A stretch of DNA of 64,000 bases. Origin: Sulfurimicrobium sp963741495 (lineage in GTDB: Bacteria; Pseudomonadota; Gammaproteobacteria; Burkholderiales; Sulfuricellaceae). This document shows positions 57,046 through 64,000 of this stretch, piece by piece (within the stretch, counting starts at the first letter, position 1; the number at the start of each line of letters is the position of its first letter). A program made the position numbers and the translations under genes. The notes under the pieces are model-generated. The model saw only the letters and a program-made list of their open reading frames with translations. It searched no databases and was not told the DNA's origin. The stretch spans positions 248,001 to 312,000 of the forward strand of contig CAVUID010000015.1 of NCBI GenBank assembly GCA_963741495.1, read 5' to 3'.

Positions 57046-58131
57046 ATGTTCAAAGTCGAGATTCCTCGCCGCAAGAGCCGGCAGATCAAAGTAGGCAATG
57101 TTCTGATTGGCGGTGACGCGCCGATTTCAGTGCAAACCATGACCAATACCGAGACCACGGACGTGGATGCCACCGTCGCACAGATCGAGCGTGCAGCCAA
57201 GGCGGGCGCGGATATCGTTCGTGTCTCCGTGCCTAGCATGGAAGCGGCAGAAGCTTTCGGTCTGATCAGAAAACGCTCTCCCGTGCCGCTGGTGACCGAT
57301 ATCCATTTTGATTACAAAATTGCCCTGCGCGTGGCTGAACTGGGTGCCGACTGTCTGCGCATCAATCCCGGCAACATCGGCCGCGAGGACCGCGTCAAGG
57401 CGGTGGTGCAGTCTGCCAAGGACCACGGCATCCCGATCCGCATTGGCGTCAATGCCGGTTCGCTGGAAAAGGATTTGCAGAAGAAATACGGCGAGCCTAC
57501 GCCAGAAGCGCTGGTTGAGTCTGCGCTGCGCCATATCGAGATTCTCGAGCGCCTGAATTTTCCGGATTTCAAGGTCAGCCTCAAGGCCTCGGAAATCTTC
57601 ATGACAGTGGAAGCCTACAAGCAGCTTGCCAGTCAGATCGATCAGCCCCTGCATCTGGGTATTACTGAGGCCGGTGGTCTGCGCTCCGGCAGCGTGAAAT
57701 CGGCGATTGGCCTGGGCATGATTCTGGCGTCCGGTATCGGTGACACCATTCGCGTTTCCCTGGCCGCCGACCCGGTGGAGGAGGTCAAGGTCGGCTTCGA
57801 CATCCTGAAAAGCCTGCATCTGCGCAACAAGGGGGTGAATATCATTGCCTGCCCATCCTGCTCGCGCCAGAATTTCGATGTCATCAAGGTGGTCAATGCC
57901 CTGGAACAGCGTCTTGAAGATGTGCTGGATCACCTCGATGTGGCGGTTATCGGCTGCATAGTGAATGGCCCGGGTGAAGCGCGTGAAGCGGATATCGGAC
58001 TCGCCGGCGGAGAGCCGAACCTGCTTTACCTGGACGGAAAGCCCAGCCACAAAGTCAGCGATGAAGAGATCGTCGATCAGATCGAGCGCGAAGTGCGCGC
58101 CAAGATCGCAGCAAAACAACAAAAATCCTGA
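57046..58131 (+). CDS. ispG: 4-hydroxy-3-methylbut-2-enyl diphosphate synthase
   Basis: IspG is the penultimate enzyme of the MEP isoprenoid pathway and contains a 4Fe-4S cluster. The 361 residues have P-I-S-V-Q-T-M-T-N-T-E-T near the start, I-N-P-G-N-I-G mid-protein and the cluster cysteines in C-P-S-C-S-R and G-C-I-V-N-G-P-G-E. It is the compact form without the extra domain seen in plants. Three bases follow the rodZ stop. Confidence 0.98.
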   Translation: MFKVEIPRRKSRQIKVGNVLIGGDAPISVQTMTNTETTDVDATVAQIERAAKAGADIVRVSVPSMEAAEAFGLIRKRSPVPLVTDIHFDYKIALRVAELGADCLRINPGNIGREDRVKAVVQSAKDHGIPIRIGVNAGSLEKDLQKKYGEPTPEALVESALRHIEILERLNFPDFKVSLKASEIFMTVEAYKQLASQIDQPLHLGITEAGGLRSGSVKSAIGLGMILASGIGDTIRVSLAADPVEEVKVGFDILKSLHLRNKGVNIIACPSCSRQNFDVIKVVNALEQRLEDVLDHLDVAVIGCIVNGPGEAREADIGLAGGEPNLLYLDGKPSHKVSDEEIVDQIEREVRAKIAAKQQKS

Positions 58132-58147
58132 GAATCCAGCAAGTAAA

Positions 58148-59410
58148 ATGAGCCAGATCCAAGCCATTCGCGGCATGAACGACATCCTGCCGGAACACGC
58201 AGCCCTGTGGGAATTTTTCGAGAACACCGTGCATGATTGGTTGCACAGCTATGGCTACAAGTGCATCCGTATGCCCATCGTGGAACAGACCGGGCTGTTC
58301 AAACGCGCCATCGGCGAAGTGACCGACATCGTGGAGAAGGAGATGTACACTTTCACCGATGCGCTCAATGGTGAAAGTCTGACATTGCGTCCGGAGGGAA
58401 CCGCTTCCTGCGTGCGGGCCGTGCTGCAGCACAATCTGCTTTATAATGCGCCGCAGCGTTTGTGGTACATGGGCCCGATGTTTCGACATGAGCGCCCGCA
58501 GAAAGGACGTTATCGCCAGTTTCATCAGGTCGGCGTGGAGTCCCTGGGCTTTGCTGGCCCGGATATGGATGCGGAACAGATCATGATGACGGCGCGCCTG
58601 TGGAAGAAGCTGGGTTTGCAGGATGTGGCGCTGGAAATCAATACGCTCGGTAGTTCAGAAGATCGCGCCCGTCATCGCGCCCGCCTGGTGCATTACCTGG
58701 AGCAGCATCTCGAGATGCTGGATGAGGATTCGAAGCGCCGTCTGCACACCAATCCATTGCGTGTGCTGGACAGCAAAAACCCCGCCCTGCAGGCATTGAT
58801 CGAAGCCGCACCGAAGCTGTTGGATGACCTGGATGAAGTTTCGCTCAAGCACTTCGAAGAGGTGCAGGGAATGCTGCGCGAGGCCGGTATTGAATACCGC
58901 ATCAACCCACGTCTTGTACGGGGTCTGGATTATTATAATTTCACCGTATTTGAATGGGTGACGACCCGTCTGGGCGCGCAGGGTACGGTATGCGCGGGTG
59001 GACGTTACGATGGGCTGATCGAACAGATTGGCGGGAAACCGGCGCCTGCCTGTGGTTTTGCCATGGGTGTGGAGCGTTTGCTGGCTTTGCTGGAAGAGCA
59101 GAATTTTCAGCCACCCGAACAGCCCGTGGACGCTTATGTGGTGCACCAGGGTGAAGTTGCGGACCGCTTTGCACCGCTGGCAGCCGAAGCGCTGCGCGAG
59201 CAGGGCTTGCACGTGATTCTGCATTGCGGCGGCGGCAGTTTCAAGTCGCAGATGAAAAAGGCGGATGCAAGCGGAGCACGCTATGCAGTGATTATTGGCG
59301 ATAATGAGGCAGCGGAACGGCACCTGACACTCAAGCCGCTACGTGCGCTGGGTGATCAGGCATGCATGACGATAGAGGAAGCAGCGGATGTAATGGGGAA
59401 GAGGATCTGA
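58148..59410 (+). CDS. hisS: Histidyl-tRNA synthetase
   Basis: This class II synthetase has 420 residues. G-M-N-D-I-L-P at the N-terminus, T-L-R-P-E-G-T-A (motif region), the F-R-H-E-R-P-Q-K-G-R-Y-R-Q-F motif 2, and R-G-L-D-Y-Y-N-F-T-V-F-E plus G-G-R-Y-D-G-L histidine loops are all present. The true start is the ATG at 58148; the frame upstream is a shadow of ispG. Confidence 0.98.
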   Translation: MSQIQAIRGMNDILPEHAALWEFFENTVHDWLHSYGYKCIRMPIVEQTGLFKRAIGEVTDIVEKEMYTFTDALNGESLTLRPEGTASCVRAVLQHNLLYNAPQRLWYMGPMFRHERPQKGRYRQFHQVGVESLGFAGPDMDAEQIMMTARLWKKLGLQDVALEINTLGSSEDRARHRARLVHYLEQHLEMLDEDSKRRLHTNPLRVLDSKNPALQALIEAAPKLLDDLDEVSLKHFEEVQGMLREAGIEYRINPRLVRGLDYYNFTVFEWVTTRLGAQGTVCAGGRYDGLIEQIGGKPAPACGFAMGVERLLALLEEQNFQPPEQPVDAYVVHQGEVADRFAPLAAEALREQGLHVILHCGGGSFKSQMKKADASGARYAVIIGDNEAAERHLTLKPLRALGDQACMTIEEAADVMGKRI

Positions 59411-59447
59411 GCCTCCGCTGTTAACAGAATTATTTTAAAGGTGCTAT

Positions 59448-60077
59448 ATGGCTTACGATCTGGAAGAACAGGAACAAATTGACGTCGTCAAGGATTGGTG
59501 GAAGCGGAACGGAAATTCCGTGCTGCTTGGTGTAGCGGTATTCGTGGCAATTGTGGCCGGCATCCAGGGCTGGCGCTATTACCAGCACCAGCAGGTGACT
59601 CAGGCAGCCGGCCTGTATGAAGCTTTCCAGGGAGCGGCAGGAAAAAATGACGGCAAACGTGTACGCGAAATTGCCGGCCAGCTCATGGAACGTTTTCCGC
59701 GTACGTCATATGCTTCACGTGCGGCACTCGGGGCTGCCAGGTCAAATTACGAGGCTGGGGACATCAAGAGCGCCAAGGCCCAGTTGCAATGGGTAGTGGA
59801 GCGCGCTAAAAGCGATGAGATCAGGGATGCAGCCCGCTTGCAAATGGCGGGGGTGTTGCTGGACGAGAAAAATCATGACGAGGCGCTCAAACTTCTTGAG
59901 TCCAAGCATGGCGCGGGTTTTGATGGGCTGTATGCCGACCTGAAGGGTGATGTGCTGCTGGCCTCGGGCAAGAGCGCTGAGGCGCGTGCCGCCTATCAGC
60001 TTGCGCTGGAAAAAATGGATCCGGCCAGCGGCTATCGCGGGCTGGTTCAACTGAAACTGGATGGTTTGGGGGGATGA
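59448..60077 (+). CDS. yfgM: YfgM family ancillary protein (tetratricopeptide)
   Basis: The 209-residue inner-membrane protein has a cytoplasmic start rich in D and E, one membrane helix (about 23-42, N-S-V-L-L-G-V-A-V-F-V-A-I-V-A) and periplasmic TPR-like helices. YfgM in E. coli associates with SecYEG and periplasmic chaperones. It sits between hisS and bamB, the usual order, and overlaps bamB by four bases. Confidence 0.93.
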   Translation: MAYDLEEQEQIDVVKDWWKRNGNSVLLGVAVFVAIVAGIQGWRYYQHQQVTQAAGLYEAFQGAAGKNDGKRVREIAGQLMERFPRTSYASRAALGAARSNYEAGDIKSAKAQLQWVVERAKSDEIRDAARLQMAGVLLDEKNHDEALKLLESKHGAGFDGLYADLKGDVLLASGKSAEARAAYQLALEKMDPASGYRGLVQLKLDGLGG

Positions 60078-61255
60078 TGGATATTCGTATGATGCTGCGG
60101 GCGCCTTTGGCGGGCTTGCTGGTTTTGTCCCTGGCAGGTTGCGCGGGTTTCGGTGAATCCATATCAACCGGCTTTGGCTTGTGGGGAAGCAGTGATCCGG
60201 CTGAAAAACCTGCGCCACTGGTCGAAATCAAGCAGACCTTGGCGGTCGCAACGCAGTGGAAGGCAGGAATTGGCAGTGCCGGCGATTATGTATTCACCCC
60301 CACAGTGCAGGATGGCAGTGTTTACGCCGCCGCGCATGACGGGAATATTGCTCGTTTTGATGCTCAGAGCGGAAAGCAGTTGTGGCGCACAGTAGCGGGT
60401 AAAAAACTCTCTGCTGGTGTTGGCGTGGGCTCAGGTCTGGTCTTGGTGGCAACTCGCAAGGGCGAAGTGCTGGCTTATGACCTGGATGGCAAGGCTGTGT
60501 GGGAATCAAGAGTCTCATCTGAGGTTCTGAGTGCCCCGCAGGCAGCAGAAAACATTGTTGTCGTACGTGCGGCAGATGGCCAGATTTTTGGTCTGGATGC
60601 CCGCGACGGCAAGCGCAAGTGGGTGTATCAACGTGCGCTGCCGTCTCTCGCAATTCGCAGCCATGCTGGTGTGGTGGTGACGCGCGGCGGGGTGTTTGCA
60701 GGTTACGCGGGCGGAAAACTGGTGGCGCTTTCGCTTACCAACGGTGTTCTGGGGTGGGAAGCCAGCGTGGCGCAACCGCGTGGCGCAACTGAACTGGAAC
60801 GTATCGCCGACGTGACCAGCCAGCCGGTAGTGGATGGCAACAGCATTTGCGCCGTGGCCTATCAAGGGCGCGTGGCCTGTTTCGAAATTACCAGTGGCAA
60901 CCTGATCTGGGCACGTGAAATGTCGAGTGTTTCCGGCTTGTCAGTCGATGCTTCCTCGCTTTATGTCAGCGATATCCGTGGCGCGGTACATGCCCTGGAC
61001 AAAAGCAGTGGCGCCAGTATGTGGAAGCAGGACAAACTGCTGAATCGCCGCTTGAGTGCGCCGGTTGCAAACGGCAAGCATGTGGCAGTGGCCGACCTGG
61101 AAGGCTACGTGCACTTCCTGTCGCGTGAAGATGGTAGTTTTGTCGCTCGCGTGTCTACCGACGGCAGTGCGATTGCGGCCACGCCTTTGCTGCTTGAGCA
61201 GAATCTGCTGCTGCAGACGCGTAATGGCGGACTGTTTACACTGGCTACCCAATGA
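60074..61255 (+). CDS. bamB: Outer membrane protein assembly factor BamB
   Basis: BamB is a lipoprotein beta-propeller of the BAM complex. The 393 residues have a lipobox L-A-G-C near residue 23, then repeated propeller blades with A-x-D-G-x-I/V and G-x-x-x-W patterns (V-Y-A-A-A-H-D-G-N-I, K-W-V-Y-Q-R-A). Start ATGs at 60074 and 60077 are equally plausible. It overlaps the der gene by four bases. Confidence 0.95.
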   Translation: MMDIRMMLRAPLAGLLVLSLAGCAGFGESISTGFGLWGSSDPAEKPAPLVEIKQTLAVATQWKAGIGSAGDYVFTPTVQDGSVYAAAHDGNIARFDAQSGKQLWRTVAGKKLSAGVGVGSGLVLVATRKGEVLAYDLDGKAVWESRVSSEVLSAPQAAENIVVVRAADGQIFGLDARDGKRKWVYQRALPSLAIRSHAGVVVTRGGVFAGYAGGKLVALSLTNGVLGWEASVAQPRGATELERIADVTSQPVVDGNSICAVAYQGRVACFEITSGNLIWAREMSSVSGLSVDASSLYVSDIRGAVHALDKSSGASMWKQDKLLNRRLSAPVANGKHVAVADLEGYVHFLSREDGSFVARVSTDGSAIAATPLLLEQNLLLQTRNGGLFTLATQ

Positions 61256-62658
61256 AACCTACTCTGGTCCTGGTGGGGCGGCCTAACGTCGGAAAATCCA
61301 CCCTTTTCAACCGCCTCACCAAGAGCCGCGATGCGCTGGTGGCCGATTTGCCCGGCCTGACCCGTGATCGCCATTATGGCCATGGTCTGGTGGGCAGCAA
61401 GCCCTATCTGGTCGTGGATACCGGCGGATTCGAGCCTGTCGCCAAAGACGGGATCATGCACGAGATGGCGAAGCAGACCCTGCAGGCGGTGGACGAAGCC
61501 GATTGCATCGTGTTTCTGGTGGATGCCCGTCATGGGTTGACGCCGCAGGACAAGATCATTGCGGATGGCTTGCGCAAGACGGGCCGCCCGGTATTTCTCG
61601 CCGTCAACAAGGCCGAAGGGATGCGCCGCGATGTGGTGGCGGCGGAGTTCCATGAACTGGCACTGGGTGATCCGCTGGTGATTTCCTCGGCGCACGGTGA
61701 AGGTGTGCGTGAACTGGTCGAACTGGCGCTGGAAGGTTTTCCCGAAGAGCAGGAAGAAGATGAGGATAAGGATCACCCCAAGGTTGCCATCGTCGGTCGC
61801 CCCAATGTGGGCAAGTCAACGCTGGTCAATCGCTTGCTGGGCGAAGATCGGGTTATTGCTTTTGATCAGCCGGGCACAACTCGCGATAGCATCTACATGG
61901 ATCTGGAGCGCGATGGGCGGCGTTACACCCTGATTGACACCGCCGGTGTGCGCAAGAAGGGTAAAGTATTCGAGGCGATTGAAAAATTTTCCGTCATCAA
62001 AACCCTGCAGGCCATCGAAGATGCCAATGTGGTGGTGCTGGTGCTGGATGCACGCCAGGATGTCTCCGAACAGGACGCGCATATTGCCGGCTTCATTCTG
62101 GAGGCGGGCAGGGCGCTGGTGGTCGCAGTGAACAAATGGGACGGCCTGGATGAGGCCCGACGCGAAGTGATCAAGAGTGATCTGGCACGCAAGCTGCAAT
62201 TTCTTGAATTCGCCAAGTACCATTATATTTCCGCCCTGCAGGGAAGTGGCGTAGGCGGATTGTTCAAGTCCATCGATGGCGCTTTCGCGGCGGCGATGAA
62301 GAAAATGTCTACACCGATGCTGACGCGCGTGCTGATGGCCGCGACAGAAAAGCACCAGCCGCCCAAGGTTGGCCCGATTCGCCCGAAACTGCGTTATGCC
62401 CACCAGGGGGGATCCAATCCACCGCTGGTGATTGTTCACGGTACCGCAGTGAGCGGTGTGGCGGACAGCTACAAGCGATATCTGGAAAGCACTTTCCGCA
62501 AGGCCTTCGAACTTGAAGGCACGCCGCTCCGGGTTCAGTTCAAGCAAGGCAGCAACCCCTTTGCCGGCAGGACGCCCGCACCGAAAACCGAAGCCGACGA
62601 AAAAGCCGCGCACAGCCGAAGACGGCGCAACAGGAAGACCTACGGCAAGAAATACTGA
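61252..62658 (+). CDS. der: GTPase Der (EngA)
   Basis: Der is a ribosome-assembly GTPase with two G domains in tandem; G-R-P-N-V-G-K-S-T occurs near residues 9 and 183, with D-T-G-G-F-E and D-T-A-G-V-R switch motifs and N-K-x-x/N-K-W-D base motifs. A KH-like C-terminal domain and a basic tail (R-R-R-R-N-R-K-T) complete the 468 residues. In many betaproteobacteria hfq and hflX follow; here they do not. Confidence 0.97.
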   Translation: MKPTLVLVGRPNVGKSTLFNRLTKSRDALVADLPGLTRDRHYGHGLVGSKPYLVVDTGGFEPVAKDGIMHEMAKQTLQAVDEADCIVFLVDARHGLTPQDKIIADGLRKTGRPVFLAVNKAEGMRRDVVAAEFHELALGDPLVISSAHGEGVRELVELALEGFPEEQEEDEDKDHPKVAIVGRPNVGKSTLVNRLLGEDRVIAFDQPGTTRDSIYMDLERDGRRYTLIDTAGVRKKGKVFEAIEKFSVIKTLQAIEDANVVVLVLDARQDVSEQDAHIAGFILEAGRALVVAVNKWDGLDEARREVIKSDLARKLQFLEFAKYHYISALQGSGVGGLFKSIDGAFAAAMKKMSTPMLTRVLMAATEKHQPPKVGPIRPKLRYAHQGGSNPPLVIVHGTAVSGVADSYKRYLESTFRKAFELEGTPLRVQFKQGSNPFAGRTPAPKTEADEKAAHSRRRRNRKTYGKKY

Positions 62659-62787
62659 TTGTTGTACGTTGCGTTTTGTCAGCGATGCGGCGATCTTATC
62701 CTTGCATTTGTTTTTTTGCTGCCCGGCTTGCGGAGGCTGTGGTAAAAAGCCCTATCGAAAACATTTGAAAAATACCCGCCGTTTATC

Positions 62788-63957
62788 ATGACTCAATCCA
62801 GCCCGCGTGAAATAGTCACTCCCTACCGCCCCATTCCGCTTGATGTGCCGGAGGGAATGAAACCCAATGAGTTTTTCAACAGCACGGAAAATCTCAATGA
62901 TCTGGAGAACAATAACGGACTGTTGCTGAATCCGGAGAATCTGCTGCTCTATCGCAAGGCGCTGGGGCACAGCACCGAGTTCGATACCTCGATCATCTAC
63001 AACACTTCCAAGGTGATTCTCAATCCGCTCGGACGACCGGTGCGGCGAACCCAGGTGCCGGACAATGTCAGGCATGTGTGGAACCGGATGAACCAGATCA
63101 TTATCGATTACATGCTGGAGCAATATCCGGACCCGGCGCAGCATCTGGTGCTGGCTGGGGAGGCGAGTCTGGATGCCACCTGGCCGCTGACTTCGCCCGG
63201 TGTGCCCAGCATCCGCATGCTGCATAACCATTTCATCGTGTTCCCCATGGACGAGTTGCGTAATGCCAAGCTTGCCGACAGCAAAAACCCCAATCTTACC
63301 GATGGTGGCCAGCACTCGCTGTTCGAGATGTATATGCACGATGTCTATCGAGAATTCATCTGCAAGGCACTGCATCTGGAGGTGTTGCGCCCGGTGAGCG
63401 ACGATGCTGCGCGCTTCGACCTGACCGGCTATCCACAGGGGCTGCCAAGCTGGGAAATTCCTGGCGGTGTAGCTGCTCTGGAGGATGTCCGGTTCTGGCA
63501 TGAATATGATCTGGTGCTGAAAGGATTTATCGATTTTTACCGTACTTTCTTCTCGCAGGTTTCAACGCGCAATGCGCCGATCCTGAACGATGTTTATTTT
63601 CCCACGCAGGTTGAAAACGTACTGCTGTTCAACAATGATTTTCTGACGACGGCGAAGAAGGTGCGCGAACGTTGCATCACCGACGCCAAATATGCCAACG
63701 CGATTCGCTGGCAGCCTGCATTCAAGCAACTGATCTATCGCAATGACCAAGGCAAGCTGATTGTGACCATCAGTCAGAATTCCATTGGTAACGCGATTAC
63801 CGAATTGCTCGGTGTCGTGGTGAGCCGCGTGGCGGATGCCGAGGCTTACGAGAAACGGGAACCTAAATTGATCGAGCGCTTGCTCGAAGTGCGGCGCCGT
63901 CTGGTCGAAGCCGATCTGGGCAGCGGTATCGCCACCGAGTATTGGCCAGCAGCCTAG
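62788..63957 (+). CDS. Protein of unknown family after der
   Basis: The 389-residue soluble protein has no signal peptide or membrane helix, and I do not recognise its family. It has clear conserved-looking stretches: V-T-P-Y-R-P-I-P-L-D-V-P-E-G, L-Y-R-K-A-L-G-H-S-T-E-F-D-T-S-I-I-Y-N-T, M-L-H-N-H-F-I-V-F-P-M-D near residue 144, and W-E-I-P-G-G-V near residue 222. The spaced histidines could bind metal or act in catalysis. No ribosome site is obvious before the ATG at 62788. Codon use resembles its neighbours. It replaces the expected hfq. Confidence 0.7.
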   Translation: MTQSSPREIVTPYRPIPLDVPEGMKPNEFFNSTENLNDLENNNGLLLNPENLLLYRKALGHSTEFDTSIIYNTSKVILNPLGRPVRRTQVPDNVRHVWNRMNQIIIDYMLEQYPDPAQHLVLAGEASLDATWPLTSPGVPSIRMLHNHFIVFPMDELRNAKLADSKNPNLTDGGQHSLFEMYMHDVYREFICKALHLEVLRPVSDDAARFDLTGYPQGLPSWEIPGGVAALEDVRFWHEYDLVLKGFIDFYRTFFSQVSTRNAPILNDVYFPTQVENVLLFNNDFLTTAKKVRERCITDAKYANAIRWQPAFKQLIYRNDQGKLIVTISQNSIGNAITELLGVVVSRVADAEAYEKREPKLIERLLEVRRRLVEADLGSGIATEYWPAA

Positions 63958-64000
63958 CTGATCCGTTACCGGCAGGCATTTGCCGGCTCTGTCCCGGCAA

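Overview
The window reads as the chromosome of a Gram-negative betaproteobacterium, most likely a denitrifying sulfur- or iron-oxidising member of the Nitrosomonadales (Sulfuricella/Gallionella-like). This rests on protein content and gene order (narGHJI, rnfABCDGE-nth, pilW-rodZ-ispG-hisS-yfgM-bamB-der, a DsrC-family protein, a CbbY-type phosphatase). The exact genus cannot be fixed from the sequence alone. No rRNA, tRNA, CRISPR array, prophage or insertion sequence was seen.

Layout. 1-9.1 kb: respiratory nitrate reduction, with the end of narK, narGHJI closed by a strong terminator, a membrane-anchored monoheme cytochrome c, a DsrC-family protein without its cysteines, and an HPP-CBS membrane protein. 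9.1-12.7 kb: prfC, cbbY-like, dksA and a small unknown gene. 12.8-18.6 kb: rnfABCDGE-nth. 18.6-20.9 kb: FIST, DUF1841 and DUF3025 genes joined by 8-base overlaps. 20.9-26.1 kb: flagellar filament genes fliC (sigma-28 promoter), flaG, fliD, fliS, fliT and a small unknown. 26.2-39.7 kb: mostly housekeeping genes (rmuC, ald, pyrD, an esterase, an aspartate aminotransferase, uvrB, an acetyl-CoA hydrolase-GNAT fusion, an EF-G paralogue, rimO). 39.7-50.2 kb, all on the minus strand: a second-messenger locus with a CHASE2 adenylate cyclase, SH3 protein, M48 protease, cyclic-nucleotide-phosphodiesterase-like MBL enzyme, GAF-GspE ATPase, GAF-HD-GYP protein, APH/AAA kinase and a cNMP-binding protein. 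50.3-53.8 kb: ilvE, a zinc-finger protein, an arnD-like gene, a peroxiredoxin and a SPOR protein. 53.9-62.7 kb: ndk-rlmN-pilW-rodZ-ispG-hisS-yfgM-bamB-der. A gene of unknown family follows der.

Nine genes carry single-base indels (about 14 in total) at otherwise well conserved positions: rnfC, FIST, DUF3025, fliC, uvrB, the acetyl-CoA hydrolase, the EF-G paralogue, the APH/AAA gene and the adenylate cyclase. Several are compensating pairs, and restoring single bases gives full-length family members. Sequencing or assembly error is therefore the leading explanation. These genes are given as full spans with the break marked.

The most interesting biology is the minus-strand cAMP/c-di-GMP locus at 39.7-50.2 kb. 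It joins a periplasm-sensing cyclase to a possible cyclic-nucleotide hydrolase, an orphan GAF-fused secretion-type ATPase and an HD-GYP phosphodiesterase in tight overlapping order. Next is the nar-cytochrome c-cysteineless DsrC-HPP island.
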